Position numbers and translations under genes: made by a program. The notes beneath the pieces were generated by a model that saw only the letters and a program-made list of their open reading frames with translations, made no database searches and had not been told where the DNA came from. Below are positions 42,946-52,225 of a stretch of DNA of 64,000 nucleotides, in pieces; the first letter of the stretch is position 1; every line of letters begins with the position of its first letter. This DNA is from Rhodococcus aetherivorans (lineage in GTDB: Bacteria; Actinomycetota; Actinomycetes; Mycobacteriales; Mycobacteriaceae), in NCBI RefSeq assembly GCF_011058165.1, contig NZ_JAALEG010000005.1:62001-126000 (forward strand). Direction: 5' to 3'.

Positions 42946-44721
42946 ATGGTCGGATCCCAGGTCGATCGGCTGGCGTTGATCGAGGCCCGGCAGGGCCGGA
43001 TCATCGACGCGGTCACCGAATTCGGTGACCGTCATCCCCACACCGCCCAGGCGTGGGGACTGCTGAGCCTGGATTTCACCGGCATCGCCTTCGCGGCCCT
43101 GTTCTTCTGCTGGTCGCTGACCCCGTCGCTGCTGCCCCGCGACTGGTTGTTCCAGGGCATCATCGGCGGCATCAACGTCGCCATCGGCTACGGCGTGGGG
43201 TGTGCCGTCGGCTGGGCCGGGTACCGGCTGCTGCTGGCGAACCGACTGTGGTGGCCGCCGCCGCTGCCCGTGCTGCGGGCGATCAAGGTCGCGGTCCCCG
43301 TCGCGGCCGTGCTCGCGTCGCTGGTGGCCCTGGTGTTCGCCTCGCGGCAGCAGCGTCAGCTCGCCGCGCTGATGAATGCCGAGGGCACCACCACCAGCGG
43401 GTATCTGCGGACCCTGGTGCTTGCCGCCGCCGTCGCGATCACCCTGATTGCGACCTGGCGGGGGCTGCGCGAACTCGCGGGGATCGTCGCGTGGCAACTC
43501 GTGCGGCGCCTGCGCATGCCGCCGGGTGCGGCTCGCTCGCTCGGTGCGCTGCTGGTGGTGCTGGTCGTCTTCATGCTGATCGACGGTGTGCTGGCCCGGG
43601 GTGCGTACGCGGGACTCAACGTGGTGTTCGGTCTCCAGAACAGCGAGACCCGCCCCGGGATCACCCAGCCGCTCGTGCCCGAGAAGTCCGGGAGCCCGGA
43701 GTCGTTCGCGGCGTGGGACACGCTCGGCTACCAGGGCCGCGACTTCGTCGGCCGGGGACTGAGCGCCGCGGAGCTGACCGCGATCAACGGCGCCCCGGCG
43801 AGGGAACCGATCCGGGTCTACGCCGGGCTCGAGACCGCCGACACCCCCGAGGCGCGTGCCGACCTGGTGATCGACGAGCTCGAACGCACCGACGCGTTCG
43901 ACCGCGAGGTGCTCGTCGTCATCCCGACCACCGGCACCGGATGGGTCAATCCGACCGCGGCGATGATGATGGAACTGGTCCACAACGGCGACGTCGCCCT
44001 CGTCGCGTGGCAGTACTCGTACATGCCGAGCTGGATCTCGTTCCTCGCCGACCGCGAGAAGGCCGCCGCCGCCGGCGACATGCTGATCGACCGGGTGCAC
44101 AACCGGTGGCTCGCCCAGGCCGCCGAGCATCGCCCGAAGCTGTACCTGTACGGGGAGAGCCTCGGAACCCAGTCGGGGGAGGGCGCTTTCGACACGCTCG
44201 CCGAGATCCGCGACACCGTCGACGGTGTCCTGTGGGTCGGTCCGCCCAACTCGAACCGCCTGTGGCGTCAGCTCGTCACCCGGCGCGACCCGGGCACCAC
44301 CGAGGTCGAGCCGGTGTACGCGGACGGCCTGGTGGTGCGCTTCGCCGACAACCGCGCGTCGATCGGCGAACCCGACACTCAATGGTTGTTCCCCCGGATC
44401 CTGTACCTGCAGCACGCCTCCGATCCGGTGGTGTGGTGGTCCCCGGACCTGATCTTCAGCCGGCCGGACTGGCTGTCCGAACCGCCCGGACCCGATCGGC
44501 TGCCGCAGATGCGGTGGTTCCCGTTCGTGACGTTCTGGCAGGTCTCGGCGGATCTGACCAACGCCGCGGGGGTACCCGACGGTCACGGCCACAACTACGG
44601 CACCACGGTGCTCGACGGGTGGCTCGCGATCGCCCGGCCCGAAGGCTGGGCGGAGACCGACACCGAGCGGGTGCGGTTCGCGCTGAGCGTCATCGACGAC
44701 CTGCAGGGACCGGAGAAGTGA
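42946..44721 (+). CDS. Membrane-anchored alpha/beta-hydrolase-like protein (Abhydrolase_9 family)
   Basis: A 591-aa protein. The N-terminal 230 residues contain about five membrane helices (LLSLDFTGIAFAALFFCWSL, GIIGGINVAIGYGVGCAVGW and others). The C-terminal domain from about 270 has hydrolase strands REVLVVIPTTGTGWVNP and LYLYGESLGTQSGEGAF, where the Gly-x-Ser-x-Gly nucleophile elbow is intact. LYLQHASDPVVWW supplies the Asp segment and GHGHNYGT the His. Function unknown; widespread in mycobacteria and rhodococci. It begins three bases after purL and overlaps the CPBP protease gene, so it is probably in the purL operon. Confidence 0.8.
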   Translation: MVGSQVDRLALIEARQGRIIDAVTEFGDRHPHTAQAWGLLSLDFTGIAFAALFFCWSLTPSLLPRDWLFQGIIGGINVAIGYGVGCAVGWAGYRLLLANRLWWPPPLPVLRAIKVAVPVAAVLASLVALVFASRQQRQLAALMNAEGTTTSGYLRTLVLAAAVAITLIATWRGLRELAGIVAWQLVRRLRMPPGAARSLGALLVVLVVFMLIDGVLARGAYAGLNVVFGLQNSETRPGITQPLVPEKSGSPESFAAWDTLGYQGRDFVGRGLSAAELTAINGAPAREPIRVYAGLETADTPEARADLVIDELERTDAFDREVLVVIPTTGTGWVNPTAAMMMELVHNGDVALVAWQYSYMPSWISFLADREKAAAAGDMLIDRVHNRWLAQAAEHRPKLYLYGESLGTQSGEGAFDTLAEIRDTVDGVLWVGPPNSNRLWRQLVTRRDPGTTEVEPVYADGLVVRFADNRASIGEPDTQWLFPRILYLQHASDPVVWWSPDLIFSRPDWLSEPPGPDRLPQMRWFPFVTFWQVSADLTNAAGVPDGHGHNYGTTVLDGWLAIARPEGWAETDTERVRFALSVIDDLQGPEK

Positions 44722-45404
44722 GCCGGCCGGGACGGGCTCGCCGCCGGCCGTGGCTCGGTCCGGTCGTCGCCGCGGCGGTCGTCGGCTGGGGTGCGGTGCT
44801 GCCGGCCACGCGCCTCGGGCCGCGGGGGCGGGCCGTGCTGTCCGCAGCGGTCGGCGCCGCGGCGGTGGGTGCGGCGCGGGCCTCGGGCCTGGAACGGGCG
44901 ACGCTGGGACTGGACCCGGTGCACCTGGTGTCCGGCGCCCGCTGGGGTGCGGCCGCCGCGACCGTCCCGCTCGCCGCCTACGGGGTGATGCTGGCCGTCC
45001 CGTCGCTGCGTGCCCGGCTCGTCGACGAGGCCCGCGCCGAACGTGAGGACTTCTACGAATGGGTGGGCCTGCACATTCCCTTCGGCACCGTCGCCGCCGA
45101 GGAACTCCTGTTCCGCAGCGTGCTCGCGGCGCTGCTCGGTCCGGGTGGGGCGGGGTCCGGCCTGCACGCGGCGGCCTTCGGGCTGTGGCACGTGCGGCCC
45201 GCGAGGGACGCCGGTCACCACGTGCTCGGAACCGTGCTGGTCACCGGACTCTCGGCGGTGGTCTTCGACGGGCTGCGCCGGCGCAGCGGCAGTGTCCTCG
45301 CGCCGGCACTGCTGCACCTGGCCCTCAACGCCGGCGGCGCCGTGGCCGTCCGCCTGGCCGGCCTGCCGCCCGAGGAGGACGCCGCCGCGCCGCGGCGGCG
45401 TTAG
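44718..45404 (+). CDS. CPBP family intramembrane metalloprotease
   Basis: A 228-aa polytopic protein of the CAAX-protease/bacteriocin-processing group. Catalytic motif EELLFRS (Glu-Glu-x3-Arg, near residue 133), second motif FGLWHVRP (His, near 155) and third HLALNAGG (near 208) are all present, so it should be active. GTG 44718 overlaps the upstream stop. Substrate unknown. Confidence 0.85.
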   Translation: MSRPGRARRRPWLGPVVAAAVVGWGAVLPATRLGPRGRAVLSAAVGAAAVGAARASGLERATLGLDPVHLVSGARWGAAAATVPLAAYGVMLAVPSLRARLVDEARAEREDFYEWVGLHIPFGTVAAEELLFRSVLAALLGPGGAGSGLHAAAFGLWHVRPARDAGHHVLGTVLVTGLSAVVFDGLRRRSGSVLAPALLHLALNAGGAVAVRLAGLPPEEDAAAPRRR

Positions 45405-45415
45405 GCTGGCTCGCC

Positions 45416-45802
45416 GTGGCACCGCGCAGACCCGTCGACCCCGCCGAACTCCGCGCCGCCCTGCTCCGGGTCGGTCCGTGGCTGCGGGCGGAGACCGACG
45501 ACGCGCCCGCCCGCACCGACCTCGCGACGGCCGTGCGCCTGAGCGCCCGTGCCCTCGAACAGGTGGCGCCCGGATCCAGCGTCGAGGTCCGGGTGCCGCC
45601 GTTCGTGGCGGTGCAGTGCATCGAGGGCCCTCGCCACACCCGGGGCACCCCGCCCAACGTGGTCGAGACCGACCCGCGGACGTGGCTGCGGCTGGCCACC
45701 GGTCTCGTCGGCTTCGCCGACGCGGCCGCCGAGGGATCGCTGGACGCGTCCGGCAGCCGGGCGGGGGAAATCGCGCACTGGATGCCGCTGCTGCGGTTGT
45801 GA
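45416..45802 (+). CDS. Sterol carrier-like family protein
   Basis: A 128-aa protein with the actinobacterial block VEVRVPPFVAVQCIEGPRHT followed by RGTPPNVVETDPRTWLRLAT, typical of the small sterol-carrier-like family encoded before purF in mycobacteria (Rv0807 as I recall). A lipid or cofactor-binding role is inferred from the SCP2-like pattern. GTG 45416 is 11 bases after the protease stop. Confidence 0.75.
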   Translation: MAPRRPVDPAELRAALLRVGPWLRAETDDAPARTDLATAVRLSARALEQVAPGSSVEVRVPPFVAVQCIEGPRHTRGTPPNVVETDPRTWLRLATGLVGFADAAAEGSLDASGSRAGEIAHWMPLLRL

Positions 45803-45872
45803 GTGGGGGACTACGGGACGCCGGATGGGGCCCCGGCGGCCCGTCGGGGCGGGGCACCGTCGCGCGACCCGT

Positions 45873-45878
45873 AGAATG
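45873..45878 (+). promoter_or_regulatory. Probable -10 element of purF
   Basis: TAGAAT, 40 bases before the purF start codon in a 116-base gap. The best candidate -10 in the region; -35 not evident. Confidence 0.4.
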
Positions 45879-45918
45879 GTGTTGCCTCTCTTCTGTCCAG
45901 CCCCCAGGGAGCACCCCG

Positions 45919-47505
45919 GTGACCAGTGCCGATCTGTCGGTCCACACACGTAATCTCCTCGCAGCCGAGGAACCTGAGAACGAACCTCGCGAGGAGTGCG
46001 GAGTCTTCGGAGTGTGGGCTCCGGGCGAGGATGTGTCCAAGCTCACGTACTACGGCCTCTATGCGCTGCAGCACCGCGGCCAGGAGGCGGCCGGCATCGC
46101 CGTCGCCGACGGCTCGCAGGTTCTCGTCTTCAAGGATCTCGGGCTGGTGAGCCAGGTCTTCGACGAGCAGACGCTCGCCGCCATGTCCGGTCACATCGCG
46201 ATCGGGCACTGCCGCTACTCGACCACCGGGTCGACCACCTGGGAGAACGCCCAGCCGATCTTCCGCACCACCGCGGCCGGCACCGGCGTCGCGCTCGGCC
46301 ACAACGGCAACCTGGTCAACACCGCCGAACTCGCCCAGCGCGCCCGCGAGCTGGGCCTCGGCGAGGACCGGCGGGCGGTCACGGCGACCACCGACTCGGA
46401 CATCGTCGGCGCGCTGCTCGCGCACGCCGCCGCCGACAGCACCGTCGAGCAGGCGGCCCTCGAGCTGCTGCCGACCCTGCGTGGTGCCTTCTGCCTCACC
46501 TTCATGGACGAGCACACGCTCTACGCCGCCCGCGATCCGTGGGGAATCCGGCCGTTGTGCCTGGGTCGCCTGGACCGTGGCTGGGTGGTGGCCAGCGAGA
46601 CCGCCGCGCTCGACATCGTCGGTGCGTCCTTCGTGCGCGACATCGAGCCCGGCGAGCTGCTCGCCATCGACGCCGACGGCGTCCGCTCGACCCGCTTCGC
46701 GAACCCCGAGCCCAAGGGCTGCGTGTTCGAGTACGTCTACCTCGCGCGTCCGGACTCGACGATCGCGGGCCGCTCGGTGCACGCGACCCGCGTCGAGATC
46801 GGCCGGCGCCTGGCCAAGGAACACCCGGTCGACGCGGACTTGGTCATCCCGGTCCCGGAGTCGGGCACCCCGGCCGCCGTCGGCTACGCCCAGGGCTCCG
46901 GCATCCCCTACGGCCAGGGCCTGATGAAGAACGCCTACGTGGGCCGCACCTTCATCCAGCCGAGCCAGACCATCCGGCAGCTCGGCATCCGGCTCAAGCT
47001 CAATCCGCTGCGCGAGGTGATCCGCGGCAAGCGGCTCGTCGTCGTCGACGACTCGATCGTGCGTGGCAACACTCAGCGCGCCCTGATCCGCATGCTCCGC
47101 GAGGCCGGTGCGCTCGAGATCCACGTGCGGATCGCGTCGCCGCCGGTGAAGTGGCCCTGCTTCTACGGCATCGACTTCGCGTCCCCGGCCGAGCTGATCG
47201 CCAACGGCGGCGGCACCCGCGACGCCTCCGAGCTGACCGGGCACGACTTCGACGAGATGGTGGAGATGGTGCGCCGTTCGATCGGTGCGGACTCCCTCGG
47301 GTACATCTCGATCGACGGGATGATCGGCGCCACCGAGCAGCCCGCATCGCGCCTGTGCGCCGCGTGCTTCGACGGGCACTACCCGATCGCGCTGCCGAAG
47401 GAGCACGCCGTCGGAAAGAACGTGCTCGAAGGCATGCTCGGCGGGGCCGCGGGCACCGCGCCGGTGCTCGACAACGACAACGCGGACGCGTTGAGCCGCC
47501 CCTAG
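45919..47505 (+). CDS. purF: Amidophosphoribosyltransferase
   Basis: A 528-aa enzyme of the first step of purine synthesis. The N-terminal nucleophile Cys follows a propeptide (PREECGVFGVW, so residues up to about 26 are likely removed), as in Bacillus-type PurF. The phosphoribosyltransferase PRPP loop is RLVVVDDSIVRGNTQRALIR. Cysteines for an Fe-S cluster are in WPCFYGIDF and LCAACFDGHYP. GTG 45919 start. Confidence 0.96.
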   Translation: MTSADLSVHTRNLLAAEEPENEPREECGVFGVWAPGEDVSKLTYYGLYALQHRGQEAAGIAVADGSQVLVFKDLGLVSQVFDEQTLAAMSGHIAIGHCRYSTTGSTTWENAQPIFRTTAAGTGVALGHNGNLVNTAELAQRARELGLGEDRRAVTATTDSDIVGALLAHAAADSTVEQAALELLPTLRGAFCLTFMDEHTLYAARDPWGIRPLCLGRLDRGWVVASETAALDIVGASFVRDIEPGELLAIDADGVRSTRFANPEPKGCVFEYVYLARPDSTIAGRSVHATRVEIGRRLAKEHPVDADLVIPVPESGTPAAVGYAQGSGIPYGQGLMKNAYVGRTFIQPSQTIRQLGIRLKLNPLREVIRGKRLVVVDDSIVRGNTQRALIRMLREAGALEIHVRIASPPVKWPCFYGIDFASPAELIANGGGTRDASELTGHDFDEMVEMVRRSIGADSLGYISIDGMIGATEQPASRLCAACFDGHYPIALPKEHAVGKNVLEGMLGGAAGTAPVLDNDNADALSRP

Positions 47506-47680
47506 ACCCACCCGCCGCCGCGATGGCGGCGGCCACGGTTTCGCGTCGTCGCGCGTCGGCGGTCCGACCCGGTCAGGTACCTTGAGGTGCGCGATCGGCG
47601 GGCTTCGGCGTGCGTGCGCGCGCCCGGCAGCGATGCCGACACACCTGTTCACCACAACTCGAGGCTGGAGCCGACAACCC

Positions 47681-48754
47681 ATGACCGAGGACACAACCCC
47701 CGGAGCTTCCTACGCAGCGGCGGGCGTGGACATCGAGGCCGGCGATCGAGCCGTCGAACTGTTCGCACCGCACGCGAAGAAGGCGACCCGCCCGGAGGTG
47801 CTCGGCGGCCTCGGCGGATTCGCGGGTCTGTTCGCGCTCAAGGGTGACTACAAGGAACCGCTGCTCGCGGCGTCCACCGACGGCGTCGGCACCAAGCTCG
47901 CCGTCGCGCAGGCCCTCGACAAGCACGACACGGTCGGTCTCGACCTCGTCGCGATGGTCGTCGACGACCTCGTGGTCTGCGGCGCCGAACCGCTCTTCCT
48001 GCAGGACTACATCGCGGTCGGTCGCGTGGTGCCCGAGCGGGTGGCCGAGATCGTCGGCGGCATCGCGGCCGGCTGCGTCCAGGCCGGTTGCGCGCTGCTC
48101 GGCGGCGAGACCGCCGAGCACCCCGGCGTGATGGCCGACGGGGACTACGACCTGTCCGCCACCGGTGTCGGCGTCGTCGAGGCCGACAGGCTGCTCGGAC
48201 CCGACCGGGTGCGCCCGGGCGACGTGGTCATCGCCATGGGCTCGTCGGGCCTGCACTCCAACGGATACTCGCTGGCGCGCAAGGTCCTTCTCGACATCGG
48301 CAAGATGAGCCTGACGGCACACGTCGACGAGTTCAGCCGCACCCTCGGCGAGGAACTGCTCGAGCCGACCCGGATCTACGCGAAGGACTGCCTCGCGCTG
48401 GCCGCCGAGACCGAGGTCCGTACCTTCTGCCACGTCACCGGCGGGGGACTCGCGGGGAACCTGGCCCGCGTGATGCCGAAGGGACTCGTCGCCGAACTCG
48501 ACCGCACCACGTGGAGCCCGGCTCCGGTGTTCGGGCTCATCGCCCAGCGCGGCCGCGTCGAGCGGGCCGAGATGGAGAAGACCTTCAACATGGGCGTCGG
48601 CATGGTCGCGATCGTCGCGCCCGAGGACGTCGACCGGGCCCTCGCGGTGCTCACCGCGCGGCACATCGACTGCTGGACCCTGGGCACCGTGCGCAAGTCG
48701 CAGGACCAGGACGACGTGCGGGCCGTGCTGGTGGGCGACCACCCGCGGTTCTGA
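47681..48754 (+). CDS. purM: Phosphoribosylformylglycinamidine cyclo-ligase
   Basis: A 357-aa PurM with SYAAAGVDIEAGDRAVELFA, STDGVGTKLAVAQAL, the ALLGGETAEHPGVM block and FCHVTGGGLAGNLARV. It closes the imidazole ring to give AIR. ATG 47681; 175 bases separate it from purF, so it may have its own promoter. It is followed by a 17-bp terminator stem. Confidence 0.96.
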   Translation: MTEDTTPGASYAAAGVDIEAGDRAVELFAPHAKKATRPEVLGGLGGFAGLFALKGDYKEPLLAASTDGVGTKLAVAQALDKHDTVGLDLVAMVVDDLVVCGAEPLFLQDYIAVGRVVPERVAEIVGGIAAGCVQAGCALLGGETAEHPGVMADGDYDLSATGVGVVEADRLLGPDRVRPGDVVIAMGSSGLHSNGYSLARKVLLDIGKMSLTAHVDEFSRTLGEELLEPTRIYAKDCLALAAETEVRTFCHVTGGGLAGNLARVMPKGLVAELDRTTWSPAPVFGLIAQRGRVERAEMEKTFNMGVGMVAIVAPEDVDRALAVLTARHIDCWTLGTVRKSQDQDDVRAVLVGDHPRF

Positions 48755-48820
48755 CCCGGCGCCGGCCCGAGTCCGGCATCCGGGAACGCCCCACCCCGGA
48801 ACCTCTCCATACCCGAAACA

Positions 48821-48859
48821 CGCAGCGCCCGGGCCGTTCAGGACGGCCCGGGCGCTGCG
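48821..48859 (+). terminator. Terminator stem-loop after purM
   Basis: CGCAGCGCCCGGGCCGT (48821-48837) pairs perfectly with ACGGCCCGGGCGCTGCG (48843-48859) around a 5-base loop. No T-run, but the 17-bp stem is strong. Confidence 0.8.
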
Positions 48860-48954
48860 CGTCGTGGTGATGAAGAAGTTTTCGGGATCGCCTCACCGCC
48901 CGACCGGGTCCGCAGAGCTGTGCGGGATCCGGGCGGAGGGGAGGGGTGCCCAGC

Positions 48955-48990
48955 GGGAGGGGGGAGTCGGTGGTCCGACTCCCCCCTCCC
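48955..48990 (-). terminator. Terminator stem-loop after the DUF3073 gene
   Basis: GGGAGGGGGGAGTCGG (48955-48970) and CCGACTCCCCCCTCCC (48975-48990), loop TGGT. It lies 16 bases beyond the stop of the minus-strand DUF3073 gene and faces the purM terminator. Confidence 0.8.
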
Positions 48991-49006
48991 GTGCGTGAGG
49001 CTCGGG

Positions 49007-49216
49007 TCAGCGACGCCAGTCGTCGTCGTAGTCGTCGTCCCAGGCGGAACGACCGTCCGGGCCGGAACGCTGGTCCGCGAAGACCTCGTCCCGGTGCGAG
49101 TTGGGTGTACCGCCAGACAATTCCCGCTGGAGGCTCTCGAAGTCGGTGGCCGGTGAGCTGTACTTGAGCTCCCGTGCAACCTTGGTCTGCTTTGCCTTAG
49201 CCCGGCCGCGGCCCAT
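49007..49216 (-). CDS. DUF3073 family protein
   Basis: A 69-aa protein: basic N-terminus MGRGRAKAKQTKVARELKYS, middle TDFESLQRELSG and acidic tail SAWDDDYDDDWRR. This charge split is characteristic of DUF3073, a conserved actinobacterial family of unknown role encoded beside purM (Rv0810c in M. tuberculosis, from memory). Upstream, TAGAGT on the minus strand (about 49293-49298) is a possible -10. Confidence 0.88.
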   Translation of the reverse strand: MGRGRAKAKQTKVARELKYSSPATDFESLQRELSGGTPNSHRDEVFADQRSGPDGRSAWDDDYDDDWRR

Positions 49217-49398
49217 GGCTAACCCCCTCGCGCCTTGACGGGGCGGCCTGGGGAATTTGGCGGCCCCGGTTAATTGAGTATTTTCCTGGCCACCACTCTA
49301 GCGTGCAAAAGTCGGTTCCGCCTCCACACACCTGGTTGCGGCAGTGTCCGATTGGTCTCACCCACAGGCGACCTGGGCAAATGCGGTGCCGGTGGCGC

Positions 49399-50373
49399 TC
49401 AGAGCACCCCGGGGATCGCCCGCACCGTGCCGACCCGGATGCCGCCGCCGAGCACCGGCTGCGAGGCGAGCTCCGCGTGGTCCTCGGACCATGTCACGCC
49501 GAGGTGGTGCAGCAGGGCGGCCGTGAGGGGGAGCCGGGCCCGCTCGTGGCCGTCGTCGATCTTGAGGGCGAACGCGGTGCCGTCCGGCAGGGCGCCCGCG
49601 TGCACGCCGTCCGCGCCGGCCTTGCACAGCAGCCCCGGCACCGCGGGCATCAGCCGGGCGTCGTCCTTGCCGCTGCCCGAGACGAGGCGCGGATGACGCC
49701 GGATCGCGTCGGCGACGGCCCGTTCCGGCGTCCCGGGCGCGGCCGTCGCCAGCCGCGAATAGGCGCGGGCGAGGTTGAACAGCGGTAGCGGCACGATCGG
49801 CAGTCCGCACCCGTCGATTCCGAGATCGGTGTCCTCCACGTCCCCGGCGAGCTCGAGGATCGTCTCGAGCACGGCCTGCTGCAGCGGATGGGCGGAGTCG
49901 AGGTAGCCCGGCTCGTCCTGCTCGGCGCGGACGGGCCAGCCGTTCGCGGCGCACGTCGCGAGCATCGCCGCGTGCTTGCCGGAGCAGTTCATGTACACCG
50001 TCCGCCGTGGGCGGCCGGCCGCGACGATCGTCGCGCGGGCCGGTTCGTTGCCCGGCAGGTCCGGCGGGCACTGCAGGTCGTCCTCGGTGAACCCGTGCCC
50101 GGCGAGCAGCGCGTGCACGAGCCGGACGTGATCCTCCTCGCCCTCGTGGGAGGCCGTCGCGATGGCCAGTTCCTCCGTCGAGCTGGGCACGAATCCGTGG
50201 CGCAGCAGGGCCACCGCCTGCAGCGGCTTGTTCGACGAACGCGGGTAGACGGGCGTGTGGATCTCTCCGAGGGCGATCCGCACCTCACCGTCCGGCCCGA
50301 CCACGACGAGCGAGCCGCGGTGCACGCATTCGCGGAATCCGGACCGCACCACTTCCACGAGTTCGACGCTCAA
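49399..50373 (-). CDS. Asparaginase II family protein
   Basis: A 324-aa protein of the Asparaginase_II family: VEVVRSGFRECVHRGSLVVV, RSSNKPLQAVALLRHG, NCSGKHAAMLATCAANGW and GIDGCGLPIVPLPLFNLARA. The conserved Ser-Gly-Lys and Cys-Gly residues seen in this family are present. It should hydrolyse asparagine, although many members are untested. The start is TTG (50371-50373) overlapping the stop of the MOSC gene (TTGA), which implies translational coupling. Confidence 0.85.
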   Translation of the reverse strand: MSVELVEVVRSGFRECVHRGSLVVVGPDGEVRIALGEIHTPVYPRSSNKPLQAVALLRHGFVPSSTEELAIATASHEGEEDHVRLVHALLAGHGFTEDDLQCPPDLPGNEPARATIVAAGRPRRTVYMNCSGKHAAMLATCAANGWPVRAEQDEPGYLDSAHPLQQAVLETILELAGDVEDTDLGIDGCGLPIVPLPLFNLARAYSRLATAAPGTPERAVADAIRRHPRLVSGSGKDDARLMPAVPGLLCKAGADGVHAGALPDGTAFALKIDDGHERARLPLTAALLHHLGVTWSEDHAELASQPVLGGGIRVGTVRAIPGVL

Positions 50374-51044
50374 TACTCCACCTGCACCTCTCGTCCGGCG
50401 ACTCGTCTGCGAGCCTTGTCGGCGACACTAGGGGACAAGTCGGCCTGCCGTTCGAGCATCACCGCGATCCGCGCCGGGTCCCGGCCGGTGAACAGCTCCC
50501 GCACGGTCACCCCGTGCTCGGGCACGTGCACGACGGTGATCCCGTCGCCCGCCTCGACCGGGCCCTCGACGATCACCTTCAGGTACGCGCCGGTGTCGCC
50601 GCGGGCCGCGAACCGCTTCACCCAGCCCGGTTCCTGCGCCCCCACCCCGAACGTGCCGCACGGGGTGCGCGGTCCGGTGACCTCGAGGAGCAGGCCGGCG
50701 GATCCGATCCGCCAGCGCTCGCCGATCACGGCATCCGACGTGGCGATCCCGCTCACGCGCAGGTTCTCGCCGAACCAACCCGCGGGCAGTTCGCGGCCGA
50801 GCTCGTCGGCCCAGCGGCGCACCTCGTCCTCGGCGTACGCGTAGAAGGCCTTGTGGCGGCCGCCGTGGTGGGCGGTGTCGCACTGCCGGTCGCCGTGCAG
50901 GCCGAGCTGCCGGACCGGCACGGGCCCGGGCACGGGCCGCTTGTCGATGGCGGTGTACGGAACGCGGCGGGTGCCGCTGTGGCGGACGGCGTGCACCACG
51001 CAGACCGCCTCGACCCGGCCGGTCGGGACGTACGGGTGGCTCAC
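50370..51044 (-). CDS. MOSC-domain protein (YiiM-like)
   Basis: A 224-aa single-domain MOSC protein. LGLHGDRQCDTAHHGGRHKA leads to the FYAYAEDEVRRWADELGREL helix and FGENLRV, with the candidate substrate Cys in RTPCGTFG (near residue 127). YiiM relatives reduce N-hydroxylated bases with the molybdenum cofactor. GTG 51044 overlaps the YgfZ stop (GTGA). Confidence 0.85.
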   Translation of the reverse strand: MSHPYVPTGRVEAVCVVHAVRHSGTRRVPYTAIDKRPVPGPVPVRQLGLHGDRQCDTAHHGGRHKAFYAYAEDEVRRWADELGRELPAGWFGENLRVSGIATSDAVIGERWRIGSAGLLLEVTGPRTPCGTFGVGAQEPGWVKRFAARGDTGAYLKVIVEGPVEAGDGITVVHVPEHGVTVRELFTGRDPARIAVMLERQADLSPSVADKARRRVAGREVQVEY

Positions 51045-52171
51045 CGCCCGCGGAGCCGTTCCACGGCGAGCCGGCCGGCCTGCACGGCGGCGTCGTCGGG
51101 CACCGAGTCCGGATCGATCGCCGCGGCGCAGGGTCCGGCGACGAGCGCCGTACCGACGGGAACGTTCCGCTTGACGAGGGCCAGCGCGACGGGACCGAGC
51201 TCGAAGTGGTCGACGACGGTGCCCACCCGGCCGACGGCGCGACCGTCGGCGGTCACCGGGTCGCCGGGTTCGGGCCGGCCCTCGGCGGAACCGTCGAGGT
51301 GCAGCAGGACGAGGTGCCGGGGCGGCTTGCCGAGGTTGTGCACCCGCGCGACGGTCTCCTGCCCCCGGTAGCAGCCCTTGTCGAGATGGACGGCGCCGCG
51401 CTCGGCCGGGCCGCCGATCCAGCGGGCCTCGTGCGGGATGGTGCGCTCGTCGGTGTCGAGGCCGATGCGCGGGCGCAGCGAGACGACCCGCAGCGCCTCG
51501 AACGCCCAGGTGCCCGCCGGGCGGGCACCGGCGTCGACGAGGGCGGTGAACACGTCGGCGAGCCGTTCCCGGGGTACGAGAAGGTCCCAGGCGTCGTCGG
51601 TGGGCCAGGGCATGCGCCGGACGAGCCCGCCCCCGGGCAGCGCGGCCGCGGCGTAGACGTCGGCGGGCAGGGCGTCGATGCCCAGCGCGGCCAGGACGGC
51701 GGCATCGCCGGCGTGCGGACCGAGCAGGGTGAGCACGGCCAGTTCGTTGCCGTCCCGCGGCTCGGCCTTGGACCAGAACACCATCTTGGTGAGGAACGCG
51801 AGCAGGTCCGGTCCACGCTGCGGCTCGGTGTCGATCCAGGTGACGCCGTCGAGATCGGTCTGCACGAAGTGGTGCTCGACGCGGCCCTGCGCATCGAGGC
51901 TGAGGTTCTCCGCCGAGGTGCCGTCGCGCAGCTGCGCGACGTGCTGGCTCGAGATGGTGTGCAGCCAGCTCAGGCGCTCCTCGCCGGGAACGGCGACGAC
52001 GAACCGGGTCGAGCGGTCGACGACGGCCACGCCGGTGAGGGCGGCGCGCTGTTCACCGAACGGGTCGCCGTAGTGCCACGGCAGTCCCGCGTCGGGGGTG
52101 CCGGCCGGCGCAGGGACGGCGCCGGGGCGGGCAAGGAGTGGGCTGTCGGTCACGGAGGGAGTGTCGGCCAC
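51041..52171 (-). CDS. ygfZ: YgfZ/GcvT-type folate-binding protein
   Basis: A 376-aa aminomethyltransferase-fold protein. The YgfZ signature KGCYRGQETVARVHNLGKPP is present at about residue 265-285 with its Cys. YgfZ aids folate-dependent Fe-S cluster assembly or repair. GTG 52169-52171 start. It leads a three-gene coupled minus-strand operon (YgfZ, MOSC, asparaginase), divergent from pabC by 54 bases. Confidence 0.88.
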   Translation of the reverse strand: MADTPSVTDSPLLARPGAVPAPAGTPDAGLPWHYGDPFGEQRAALTGVAVVDRSTRFVVAVPGEERLSWLHTISSQHVAQLRDGTSAENLSLDAQGRVEHHFVQTDLDGVTWIDTEPQRGPDLLAFLTKMVFWSKAEPRDGNELAVLTLLGPHAGDAAVLAALGIDALPADVYAAAALPGGGLVRRMPWPTDDAWDLLVPRERLADVFTALVDAGARPAGTWAFEALRVVSLRPRIGLDTDERTIPHEARWIGGPAERGAVHLDKGCYRGQETVARVHNLGKPPRHLVLLHLDGSAEGRPEPGDPVTADGRAVGRVGTVVDHFELGPVALALVKRNVPVGTALVAGPCAAAIDPDSVPDDAAVQAGRLAVERLRGR

Positions 52172-52225
52172 GACACCAGTCTAGGAGCGCGGGTCTGTAC
52201 CGGGAGGAATGGATAGGGTGTGCGC

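Noticed and set aside
40663-44592. 1309-residue minus-strand frame opposite purL and the hydrolase gene
   Set aside because: Gly/Arg/His/Val-rich composition typical of an antisense shadow of high-GC coding DNA; the plus-strand genes are certain.
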